Origin: Cloacibacillus sp. An23
GTDB taxonomy: Bacteria; Synergistota; Synergistia; Synergistales; Synergistaceae
Assembly: GCF_002159945.1 (NCBI RefSeq)
Contig: NZ_NFJQ01000006.1
Location: 149,007-213,006 of the forward strand
Direction: 5' to 3'
DNA length: 64,000 nucleotides
Below the pieces are notes generated by a model. It was given only the letters and a program-made list of their open reading frames with translations. It did no database searches and was not told the origin of the DNA. The translations under genes and the position numbers were made by a program. Shown here one piece after another: positions 26,737 to 34,818 of this stretch (within the stretch, counting starts at the first letter, position 1; every line of letters begins with the position of its first letter).

Positions 26737-26778
26737 AGTTGAGACGAATCACGGAAATTTTGCAAAGGAGCGGAAACA

Positions 26779-27768
26779 ATGGAAAAATTCGTAACAAAGG
26801 CCGCGCGCCTCAACGGCCCCTACGACATCGAGCTTATTGAAAGAGAGCTCGTCTGCGGGGAGGACGACATAATAGTCAAGAACCACCTCATGGGCATCTG
26901 CGGCTCCGACAAGAGCTTCTACCGCGGACACATGCCGCCTCAGACGGCGGAGTTCCGCCAGCCGCCGGAGTTCCCGTTCCTGCTGGGCCACGAGAGCGGC
27001 GGCACCGTCGTCGCGGTGGGCAGCCGCGTCAGCGACTACAAGGTAGGCGACAAGGTCATGGCCTTCGGCTGGAACAACAACTTCGCCGAATACTTCAAGG
27101 CCAAGTCCTTCCAGCTCCAGCCGGTGCCCTACGATCTCGACATGGACATCGCCGGCCTCGGGGAGCCGACCGCCTGCGCCATGTACTCGGGCCTCAACAG
27201 CGGCGTGCAGCTCGGCGACTACGTCGTAGTCATGGGCGCGGGCTACGCGGGACAGATAATCGCGCAGTGCTCGAAGCTCAAGGGAGCATACAAGGTCATC
27301 ATGGTGGACGTGCTCGAGGGCAAGCTCGAGCTCGCCAAGAGCCTCGGCGTGGACATCACCATCAACAGCAAAGAGGAAGACCCCGTCGCCAAGGTCAAGG
27401 AAATCACGAACGGCAGGGGAGCCGACGTTGTGGTGGAGGCCGCCGGCACCGAGGAATCCTTCAACGCCGCGAGCGCGCTCATCAAGCACAACGGCAAGTT
27501 CGTCTTCTACAGCTGGGTGACGACCCCCGTGAAGCTCAACATCAGCCGCTGGCACGACGACGGCCTCGAGTTCGTCAACACATGCCTCGTCCACCACACG
27601 TGGCAGCAGCGCTACGTCTGGGTGCCAGACACCATGCGCCCGATAGCGCAGGGCCTAGTCAAGATAAAGCCGCTCATCACGCACGAGTTCAAGCTCGACG
27701 ACATCAAGGCCGGCTTCGAAATGGCCGACAAGAACGACGCCGCGATAAAGATAGTCTTCCGCCCGTAA
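26779..27768 (+). CDS. Zinc-dependent medium-chain dehydrogenase
   Basis: A 329-residue MDR-family alcohol/polyol dehydrogenase. Catalytic zinc ligands are Cys41 (GICGSD), His71-Glu72 (GHES) and Glu129 (GEP); the Rossmann motif is GAGYAGQI. The four-Cys lobe that binds structural zinc in many relatives is absent, and the protein is a little short for the family (about 340-350). It probably oxidises a hydroxyl group of the sugar acid or a related polyol with NAD+. Start at ATG after AAAGGAG. It is downstream of the sigma-54-driven permease. Confidence 0.88.
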   Translation: MEKFVTKAARLNGPYDIELIERELVCGEDDIIVKNHLMGICGSDKSFYRGHMPPQTAEFRQPPEFPFLLGHESGGTVVAVGSRVSDYKVGDKVMAFGWNNNFAEYFKAKSFQLQPVPYDLDMDIAGLGEPTACAMYSGLNSGVQLGDYVVVMGAGYAGQIIAQCSKLKGAYKVIMVDVLEGKLELAKSLGVDITINSKEEDPVAKVKEITNGRGADVVVEAAGTEESFNAASALIKHNGKFVFYSWVTTPVKLNISRWHDDGLEFVNTCLVHHTWQQRYVWVPDTMRPIAQGLVKIKPLITHEFKLDDIKAGFEMADKNDAAIKIVFRP

Positions 27769-27798
27769 CGGCGCGGCGTGATTTAAGAGAGTAAACGT

Positions 27799-27842
27799 AA
27801 AGAGCCGCCCCTCGCGGAAAATCAGCGCGAGGCGGCTCTTTT
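27799..27842 (+). terminator. Terminator of the dehydrogenase gene
   Basis: AAAGAGCCGCC pairs with GGCGGCTCTTT, with an inner CTCGCG/CGCGAG stem; T4 follows. Confidence 0.88.
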
Positions 27843-28027
27843 GCGCGCGGTCATAACCCGCGCCGCCTTGCGCGTGCCGCGGTGATAAGCGCAGGGGAAG
27901 GAGCATACGCGCGAGGCGAAACGGAAAAGTGAAAAAATTTCGCACACGCGGCGGGAACGGCGAACATTTGCGGCGGTTATGCTGTAGAATGGAGAACTGC
28001 AATAGCCTGAAAAGGAGGAAGGAATAC

Positions 28028-31000
28028 ATGAAACAAAACGAAACTTCATTTAAGAGGAACGATACTCCCCCCCCCCCGAAAAATTAAACTTTCGGTTAAT
28101 CTCACGCTTTTCAACATTTTTCATCTCGATATTCGTTTTCACGCTCTTTGCGACGGCCTTCGCCTCTCCCGCGCGCGCCGCGATAACTGCCGAAGAGCCG
28201 CCGCTCGTTGACGGCGTCTATCAGCTCTCCACTGCGGGACATCTCGTATTCTTCCGCGACGTCGTCAACGGCACGAACGGACAAACTCGGAACACGAGCG
28301 CGAGCGCCGTACTTGCGAGCGACATAGACATTTCCGGAGAAAGTAACTGGACGCCGATAGGGGCAGCCGGCAACGATTACGCCGGGACATTCGACGGCGG
28401 CGGACACTCGATAAGAGGAATGACGATGACGGGCCGCACCTACAGCGGGCTATTCGGATATATCGGAACCGGCGGAATAATCAAAAACCTGACGGTGGCG
28501 GAGGCGGACATAACTGCCTCCAGCGGAAATTCCATGGGCATAATAGCGGGTGTAAACACTGGCGATATAGAAAACTGCACCGTCTCCGGCGGAATAACGA
28601 CTACCTCCGAAGAGGGCTATTCCAACGCTAGTTATCTCGGCGGGATAGCGGGGCAGAACGAAAGCAGCGGAAAGATAACCAACTGCGTCAACCGCGCCGA
28701 TGTGTACGGCTATGACTTCTTAGGCGGCGTCGTTGGAAGCAACAACGGCGGAACAGTCGAGAATTGCCGGAATTATGGCACGATTACCGGAATCTATTTT
28801 TACATCGGCGGTATCGCAGGATACGGAAGAGGCGATTACAAAATAACTAACTGCGCCAATGAAGGCTCTGTGTCCGGCGCGTCCGTCGCCGACAGCAGAC
28901 CCCAGAACATCGGCGGCATCGTCGGGTACGGCGGGGCAGGTTCCGTAACGAACTGCGTCAACAGTGGAAAGGTATCCGGGTCGTCCGACTTTGTCGGCGG
29001 CATCATGGGCCAAAGCTCCGGCGGCGACAAAATAACGAACTGCGTCAGCACAGGAGAGGTGTCCGGGAATGGCAGCAGCTATGTAGGCGGCATCATCGGA
29101 CACACAGGAGGGGCGACGCTGGGGAACTGCGCGTGGCTCGAAGGCACGGCGGGCAAAGGCGTAGGGGGGGGAACCCAACCTGGCGGAGTTACAATGATAG
29201 GAACAAGCGCAGATGTTAGCGGCATCGCGACGACGCTCTCGGCCTCTATCGACAAGACCGCGATAAACCCGAACGCCGCGACGGGCGACGCCGATTACAG
29301 TGCGACGATCAGCCTCGTTCCCTTTCCCGGCAAGCTCGCGGACGTCTACGGCACGGGCGTGAAGGATGCAGGCGCGACGACCAACAGCGGTATCATCAAT
29401 ATAACCGACAACGGCAATGGCACGTTCACTGTCACGCCCACGGGCGCGGCGTCCGGCTCGGCGCAGATAACGGTGACGGCAGACCTCTATAAGTATGATT
29501 TTGCATCCTCGTCGTACTCCGGTACGGAATATACGCAGTACACATTCACACTGAACGTCATAGTCTCGGATATCGAACTGACGCAAATCACGCTCTCGCC
29601 GGCCTCCGACGACGTGTCGATGAAAATAGGCGAGACGCAGACATTCTCCGTATCATACAAACCGACCAACGCGACGAACAAATCCGTAACGTGGAGCGCC
29701 TCGCCAAGCGGCGTCGTGAGCATCACGGACAGCGGAAACGGCGCGGCTACGGTCGCAGCCGTCGCCGCGGGCGAGACGACGCTCACGGTAACGTCGCAGG
29801 CAAACTCCGCGCTCACCGACACCTGCAGGATAACAGTAACGCCCGTCTACGCCGAGAACGTAACGATATCGCCCGACGTGACGGAGACGCTCTACCTCGA
29901 CGGAAGCTCGCACACATTCACGGCCACGGTCTCGCCCGCAAACGCGGCGAACCGGAACGTAACGTGGAGCCTGACGGACGTGAGCGGCACTCTGGTACAG
30001 AACGGGGACGTGAGCATATCGGGCGGCGCGACGGACAACCCCGTGACGGTATCGACGAAGAACGCGGCTTCCGCCGGAAGCGTGAAGCTGACCGCGACGG
30101 CGGCTGGCGGCGACCCGCAGAGCGGACAGCCGAGCGGCGAACTGACGCTCGACTTCGCGCTGCCGAACGTGAGCGGGCTTGCGCTTAACGCGGAGACGCT
30201 CGACATCGACCTGAATGTCGCGGCATACGGCGAGCTTGAAGCGAAGGTCTCGCCCTCGAACGCCCAGTTCAGCGCCGTGACGTGGAGCGTAGAGCCGCCG
30301 ATTGCGAGCATTTCATACGACGGCGACAAACAGACGAAGGTGACGATAACTCCGTCGAAGGGCGGCACGGCGACGGTGACGGCCTCGGTCGGCGGGTATT
30401 CCGACACGTGTGCTCTGACGGTCACGCCTATCTACGCGACTGGGCTGACGCTGTCGAGCGGCTCGCTCTCGCTCGAGTCCGGTACGACGGCGGCGCTCAC
30501 TGCGGCCGTGACGCCGGATAACGCGACGGACAGGAGCGTAACGTGGACGACGAGCGACGCGGCTGTGGCGTCGGTAGACGAAAACGGCACGGTCAGCGCG
30601 CACGACGCGGGAAGCGCGACTATAACGGCGACGGCGAACGGCGCGCGCGAAGGAGCGGAGCTCACGGCGCGCTGTATCGTAACAGTGACTCTGCCGCCTG
30701 TGCCGGTCGAGGACATAGACATAGACGCGAGTGGAAGCACTGCGCTGACGGTGGGCGGCACGGTCAAATTTACCGCGACGGTGACGCCGCCGAACGCGAC
30801 CAACCCCGCCGTAACGTGGGCGAGTTCCGATGAATCTGTCGCGACGGTGGACGCCGAAGGGCTTGTCACGGCAAGAGGCGAGGGCACGGCGACGATAACC
30901 GCGACGAGCATAGACGGAAGCGTAGCCGCGAGCGTGACTGTGACTGTAGCCGCCGCCGAGCCGGCGCCGGCACCGCAGCCCTCGGGCGGCGGCGGAGGCG

Positions 31001-31071
31001 GATGCTCCGCGGGATGGGGAGCGCTCGCTCTGCTTGCGATAGTCCCGCTCGCGATGAAGAGAAGGAAATAA
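28028..31071 (+). CDS. Phase-variable surface protein with GLUG and BIG2 repeats and Synergist-CTERM signal (frame OFF as read)
   Basis: ATG 28028 has an excellent AAGGAGG and starts MKQNETSFKRNDT, then enters an 11-C tract and stops at 28085. One extra C (or two fewer) restores a 1014-residue frame through 31071. That frame supplies what a surface protein needs: signal peptide RLISRFSTFFISIFVFTLFA with cleavage after ARA, GLUG-like glycine repeats to about residue 390 (GGIAGQNESSGKITNCVN and similar), five bacterial Ig-like (BIG2) domains with the VTW.SSD..VA pattern, and a C-terminal sorting tail (Gly6-Cys, hydrophobic run, MKRRK). The state seen makes only a 19-residue peptide. It is probably an adhesin or S-layer-associated protein. 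A homopolymer sequencing error is the main alternative. Confidence 0.8.
28067..28077 (+). repeat. Poly-C tract, 11 C
   Basis: Eleven consecutive C inside codons 14-17 of the surface-protein gene. A tract this long is a slippage hot spot; 9 or 12 C put the signal peptide and body in frame with ATG 28028, while 10 or 11 do not. Confidence 0.9.
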
Positions 31072-31110
31072 CGCGCGCCGCGCGCCGGCGCGAAGCGCAA
31101 TCCACAAGAC

Positions 31111-31142
31111 GAGAGAGAGGCCGCGCGCCTCTCTCTTCTCTT
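31111..31142 (+). terminator. Terminator of the surface-protein gene
   Basis: GAGAGAGAGGC and GCCTCTCTCTT form a long stem, followed by a pyrimidine-rich tract with only short T runs. Confidence 0.6.
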
Positions 31143-31153
31143 GCGCGCCGTAC

Positions 31154-31183
31154 AAAAAATCCCCGCCGCGCGGACGGGGATTT
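31154..31183 (-). terminator. Terminator of the SAF-domain oxidoreductase gene
   Basis: AAATCCCCG/CGGGGATTT stem; on the minus strand it is followed by T6. Confidence 0.85.
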
Positions 31184-31218
31184 CGTACTGCTGTGTTCTT
31201 TCGCGGATTTCGCGCGGC

Positions 31219-32589
31219 TTACAGCGCGAAGCCTTTTTCGTAGAGCTCCACGGGGACGCCGCTGCCGAGGTCCACGGAGTCTTTCGTGACGGGCTCGCCC
31301 TTCTTTATGTCGTGCTTCAGCGTGAGGCCGTTCAGCAGATAGAACGGGGCGATCTCCGCAGCTTCGGCCTTCTCCCAGAGCTCGGGGACGAGGCCGTCTA
31401 TCGAGTGGTGGTGCCCCTTGACTTCAAGCACAGTCCCGGCGGGGAGGTCGCGGCTCGCGACGCCCGCCATGACGGAGACCTGACGGCACTCGGGGTGCGC
31501 GCCGATTCCCATGAAGTCGCCGAGGATTATCGAAGCCGGCGTCTCTGTGCCCATGATGTGGTAGGGCAGGAAGAGGCAGGCGTATTTTTTGTTGCGGCTT
31601 ACGACGTGGCCTTTGCCCGCGAGAAGCTCCCACACCGCGTCGTTCTCGCATTTGACGATGATGAATTCGCCGCCGCCGAAGCTCGCCTCGTCGGGCGCGC
31701 GCAGGCAGCAGAAGACGTCCACGACGCCGGTCTTCTTAAGCACGCCGCCGTCCTCCTCGGGGATGAAGATGTCGGCGAGCTCGCTCGCCTTCGCTACGGG
31801 ATAGCTGAGGCGCTTCGCGGCGGGGACGAGGCCCGTGATGTTGGAGACGAGGTTCATCTCGCAGAGGTCGGCGGAGATGACGTTCATGTATTTTTCAAGC
31901 AGTTTGCGGCGTCCCTCGAGCGTCGAGCGGTCCTTGTAGTGCCAGAACTCTTTGAGGCCGGGGATGTTCTCGTGCGGGAAGTGCGGGCCTTCGGTCATCG
32001 TCATTTCGCCGGTCTCGGGATCCCATACGAAGTCGTACTCGCTCGCCTTGCCCGCCGCGATTATCTCGAAGCCGAGCAGCGTGCCCCACGACCAGAGATC
32101 GACGAGGTTGCGCGGCTGGTCGCCGTTGACGAGCGCGTATATCGCGTTGTTCTCGGCGGCTATCTGGTTCAGCATCGTGCCGCAGACGCTGTCGGTCTCC
32201 TTCGAGCACATATAGACGTTTATGCCCCTCCGAAGAGCTTCTATGCAGACCTCGGAGCTGACGAGGGAGTTGCCGGTGCATTCGACGAGCGCGGTGATGT
32301 CGCTCTCGGGGACGAGGCGGTAGTCGCCGACGATGAGCACCGCGTCCTTCGGCGCGGCCTGTATCTCTTCCTTGGTCGAGCAGACGGCGAGCTTCTCTTT
32401 AGGCCATCCGAGCTCGATGAGGACCTTCTCGCATTCGTCGGTGTGGCGCGAGGATATGAGGCGCAGCTCCATCAGCTTGACCTTCGGTATCTGCGCGAGC
32501 AGCGTGTAGCCGTAGCCCTTAGTCGCTCCTATTATCCCAACACGCGACTTCTTGCCGCCGGCGTTCTTCAGCAGATTGGTGTAGTCCAT
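31219..32589 (-). CDS. NAD(P)-binding oxidoreductase with C-terminal SAF domain (COG4091-like)
   Basis: A 456-residue protein. The N-terminal third is a Rossmann domain of homoserine-dehydrogenase type (SRVGIIGATKGYGYTLL, ALVECTGNSLVSSEVCIEALRRGINVYMCSKETD), and the C-terminus is an SAF domain (VMAGVASRDLPAGTVLEVKG, with LKHDIKKGEPVTKDSVDL). Proteins of this kind occur in sugar-acid and polyol catabolism, but their reactions are mostly unproven. Start at ATG after AAGGAGATGG. Its upstream region has a perfect sigma-54 promoter and an inverted repeat of the same TGTTGCA word as at the otnKC/regulator locus, so it belongs to that regulon although about 6 kb away from the regulator gene. Confidence 0.8.
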   Translation of the reverse strand: MDYTNLLKNAGGKKSRVGIIGATKGYGYTLLAQIPKVKLMELRLISSRHTDECEKVLIELGWPKEKLAVCSTKEEIQAAPKDAVLIVGDYRLVPESDITALVECTGNSLVSSEVCIEALRRGINVYMCSKETDSVCGTMLNQIAAENNAIYALVNGDQPRNLVDLWSWGTLLGFEIIAAGKASEYDFVWDPETGEMTMTEGPHFPHENIPGLKEFWHYKDRSTLEGRRKLLEKYMNVISADLCEMNLVSNITGLVPAAKRLSYPVAKASELADIFIPEEDGGVLKKTGVVDVFCCLRAPDEASFGGGEFIIVKCENDAVWELLAGKGHVVSRNKKYACLFLPYHIMGTETPASIILGDFMGIGAHPECRQVSVMAGVASRDLPAGTVLEVKGHHHSIDGLVPELWEKAEAAEIAPFYLLNGLTLKHDIKKGEPVTKDSVDLGSGVPVELYEKGFAL

Positions 32590-32640
32590 AAGCCCATCTC
32601 CTTATGAAAATTTGTATGAAACCTACCGCCTATAGTTATA

Positions 32641-32655
32641 GCAAACGCCGTGCCA
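32641..32655 (-). promoter_or_regulatory. Sigma-54 promoter of the SAF oxidoreductase gene
   Basis: Minus strand TGGCAC-N5-TTGC (TGGCACGGCGTTTGC), 52 bp before the start codon; full match to consensus. Confidence 0.92.
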
Positions 32656-32702
32656 AAGTTTTTGCGCAGGGGCGCGCGCTTTTGCCCGCCTGCGGCGCTG
32701 TG

Positions 32703-32733
32703 GTGTTGCATCAGGCGCCGCATCATGCAACAC
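32703..32733. promoter_or_regulatory. Inverted-repeat enhancer site
   Basis: GTGTTGCAT (32703-32711) and ATGCAACAC (32725-32733) are perfect inverted copies with starts 22 bp apart. The site is 48 bp upstream of the -24 box and directly abuts the 3' end of rpoN. Confidence 0.82.
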
Positions 32734-34104
32734 TCAGCGCCGGAGGACGGCCTTTCTGGCGCGGCAGTCGGCTATGCCGAGCTCGCCGCGGTATTTCGCG
32801 ACGGTGCGGCGCGATATCTCTATGCCCATGAGGCCGAGCATCTCTGAGAGCTTCTGGTCGCTGTATGGGGCCGCCCTATCCTCCTGCGAGATGACGGCTT
32901 TCAGCTTTTCCTTGACCTGCTGCGTCGCTATCTCCGCTCCGCCGCCCTCCGAGCCGTAGCCCTTAGAGAAGAAATAGCTCATGCTGAATACGCCCCAGCG
33001 GCACTGGAGGTATTTTCCGCTGACGGCGCGGCTCACCGTCGATTCGTGCAGGCCGAGCTTTTCCGCGACGTCTTTCATCCGCAGCGGGCGCAGGGCGGAG
33101 CGCCCGCGTTGGAAAAATCCGCGCTGTTCCTCCGCGATGCAGGCCGCGAGCTCCGTCAGGGTTTTGTTGCGCCGTCTGATGTTCAGCGAGATCTGCTCTA
33201 TTTCCCTGGCCTTTCCCTCGATGTAGCTTCGCACGTCCTCGGGACAGTCGTCGCTGCGCGCGAGCTCGAGATAGCGGTGGTTGAGCGAGAGCGACTCTCC
33301 CGCGTCGAAGCATAGCTCCGCCGCAACGCCGCCGCCGCGCAGCGAGACCGTGACGTCTGGCCTCACGTACCCCGCGGGCTCGCCGCCGGCGAATCCGTTG
33401 GCCGGCTTCGGGTTCAGCGTTTTTATTCTGTCGAACGCCTCGAGCACGCGCTCGGGAGTGATTTTCATCTTCTGGGCTATGGTTTTGAACTGTCGCTTTG
33501 CGAGAGCTTCAAGATGGCGGGTTACGATTTCACGCTCGATTTCGCTTCCGCCGCTTCGTTCGAGCTGGATGGCGAGACATTCCGCGAGGGACGAGGCGCA
33601 TATCCCGGGAGGGTCGAGCCGCTTCATCACGCCGAGACTGCGCTCGGCCTCATCCTCCGTTATGCCGAAGCGGGAGGCGAGCTCCGCCGCGCTCTCGGTG
33701 AAGTAGCCGCGTTCGTCGAGGCTCTCCGCGACGCAGCGGAAAATTTTCATATCGGCGTCGCTGAAGCCGCGTCCGGCGAGCTGTTCCATGAGCGAATCGG
33801 CGAGGGTCTCTTCGCGCGGGGCCGCTATGTTTTCGAGCCAGTCGTCCTCTTCGTCCGAGTCCGCCGCGCGGTAGGCGGAGTTCTGCTCGTCGAAGCTTGC
33901 CAGCCACTCGAGTTTTTTCAGGCTGCCCTCGGCAGGGGCGGGCTGGCTTTCGCCGCCGCGCGAATCCAGTTCGAGGAGCGGGTTTTCCGCGTAAAGCTCC
34001 TCTATGCGTTCTTCAAGCTCTCCGCGCGGCATCTGAAGCACGCGGAGCGACTCTATCATTTTGCCGGAAAGCGCCTGTATCTGTTTCTGTTCGAGATTCA
34101 GCAT
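32734..34104 (-). CDS. rpoN: RNA polymerase sigma-54 factor
   Basis: A 456-residue RpoN. Region I is at the N-terminus (LEQKQIQALSGKMIESLRVLQM), an acidic middle follows, then the core-binding domain (DPPGICASSLAECLAIQL), the helix-turn-helix near KDVAEKLGLHESTVSRAVSGKY, and the RpoN box SRRTVAKYRG (431-440) that reads the -24 element. Start at ATG after AAGGTGG. The stop is immediately before the enhancer of the SAF oxidoreductase gene, which is co-directional, so the sigma factor and its targets are physically linked. Confidence 0.96.
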   Translation of the reverse strand: MLNLEQKQIQALSGKMIESLRVLQMPRGELEERIEELYAENPLLELDSRGGESQPAPAEGSLKKLEWLASFDEQNSAYRAADSDEEDDWLENIAAPREETLADSLMEQLAGRGFSDADMKIFRCVAESLDERGYFTESAAELASRFGITEDEAERSLGVMKRLDPPGICASSLAECLAIQLERSGGSEIEREIVTRHLEALAKRQFKTIAQKMKITPERVLEAFDRIKTLNPKPANGFAGGEPAGYVRPDVTVSLRGGGVAAELCFDAGESLSLNHRYLELARSDDCPEDVRSYIEGKAREIEQISLNIRRRNKTLTELAACIAEEQRGFFQRGRSALRPLRMKDVAEKLGLHESTVSRAVSGKYLQCRWGVFSMSYFFSKGYGSEGGGAEIATQQVKEKLKAVISQEDRAAPYSDQKLSEMLGLMGIEISRRTVAKYRGELGIADCRARKAVLRR

Positions 34105-34264
34105 TACGGCCCACCTTCGCGCGAACGGGCTGAGGCGGCGCGGCGGTTACGCGCGGCGCGCCGCTTTCCACCAAACTAAGGCAAACGCGGGCAAAAGTCA
34201 AGCCGCGCCGTCCATCGCGCGTATGCGCGGCCGACGGCGCGGCCTTCGTACAGCGTTCGGCGCG

Positions 34265-34585
34265 CTAGTGTCCCGAGCTGAATTTCAGGCCGACGATGCC
34301 GGCGACGAGCAGCGCGGCGAAGAAAAGGCGAGAGGCCGTCGCAGGCTCCTTGAAGAGTATTATCCCGACGACGACCGCGCCGAGAGCGCCGATGCCCGTC
34401 CATATCGCGTAGGCCGTCCCCATCGGCAGCGCCTTTATCGCCTGAGCGAGGAAGTAGACGCTGACCGCCATACCCGCGAAGGTGAAGAAGGTGAATTTCA
34501 GATTGGTGAAGCCGTGCGAATATTTCATGCACGTAGACCATACCACTTCGAATATTCCCGCAATGAAAAGCTCGATCCATGCCAT
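34265..34585 (-). CDS. Small multidrug resistance-family exporter, SugE/Gdx-like
   Basis: A 106-residue protein with four transmembrane helices. AGIFEVVWSTCMKYSHGF contains the essential Glu of helix 1 and the WSTCMKYSHGF pattern typical of SugE/Gdx (guanidinium export) rather than EmrE; AYAIWTGIGALGAVV is the helix 3 signature. It forms antiparallel dimers that exchange the cation for protons. Only one SMR gene is present, as expected for Gdx. The start is ATG 34585 with AGGGGG nine bases upstream. Confidence 0.88.
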   Translation of the reverse strand: MAWIELFIAGIFEVVWSTCMKYSHGFTNLKFTFFTFAGMAVSVYFLAQAIKALPMGTAYAIWTGIGALGAVVVGIILFKEPATASRLFFAALLVAGIVGLKFSSGH

Positions 34586-34694
34586 GACGCAGTCCCCCTA
34601 AAAAATAAACGCCTTCGCCCGCGCGTCTTCCAAGGCCTAACGACGCGGCGGCAAAGGCATACGCGCCCACCCGGCGGCGGACGCTACGCGGCGA

Positions 34695-34723
34695 AGTATA
34701 GCGCAGCGCGCGCGCTTTGGCAA
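34695..34723 (-). promoter_or_regulatory. Sigma-70 promoter of the SMR exporter gene
   Basis: Minus strand TTGCCA, 17-bp spacer, TATACT. The start point would leave a GC-rich leader of about 100 nt before ATG 34585. I looked for guanidine riboswitch motifs in it and could not match any class. Confidence 0.75.
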
Positions 34724-34818
34724 CGGCGGAGCTTCGGCGTTTTTCGCGCAGCCGCATGAACGACAAAAGGCGGAACCGCGGCCCCGCCTTTTTCGCTGCG
34801 CGTTATTTTCCGCCGCTT

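Noticed and set aside
28500..29150. Tandem DNA repeats or CRISPR-like array in the surface-protein gene
   Set aside because: The periodic AACTGC and GGCGGCAT words come from GLUG-type protein repeats; unit lengths vary and there are no spacers.
28420..31071. Ordinary gene starting at ATG 28420
   Set aside because: No ribosome-binding site or signal peptide there, and the frame is open upstream to the poly-C tract through an exact signal peptide and conserved repeat start.
34586..34690. Guanidine riboswitch upstream of the SMR gene
   Set aside because: Conserved cores of guanidine-I, paired ACGR hairpins of guanidine-II and the guanidine-III pseudoknot sequence were not found.
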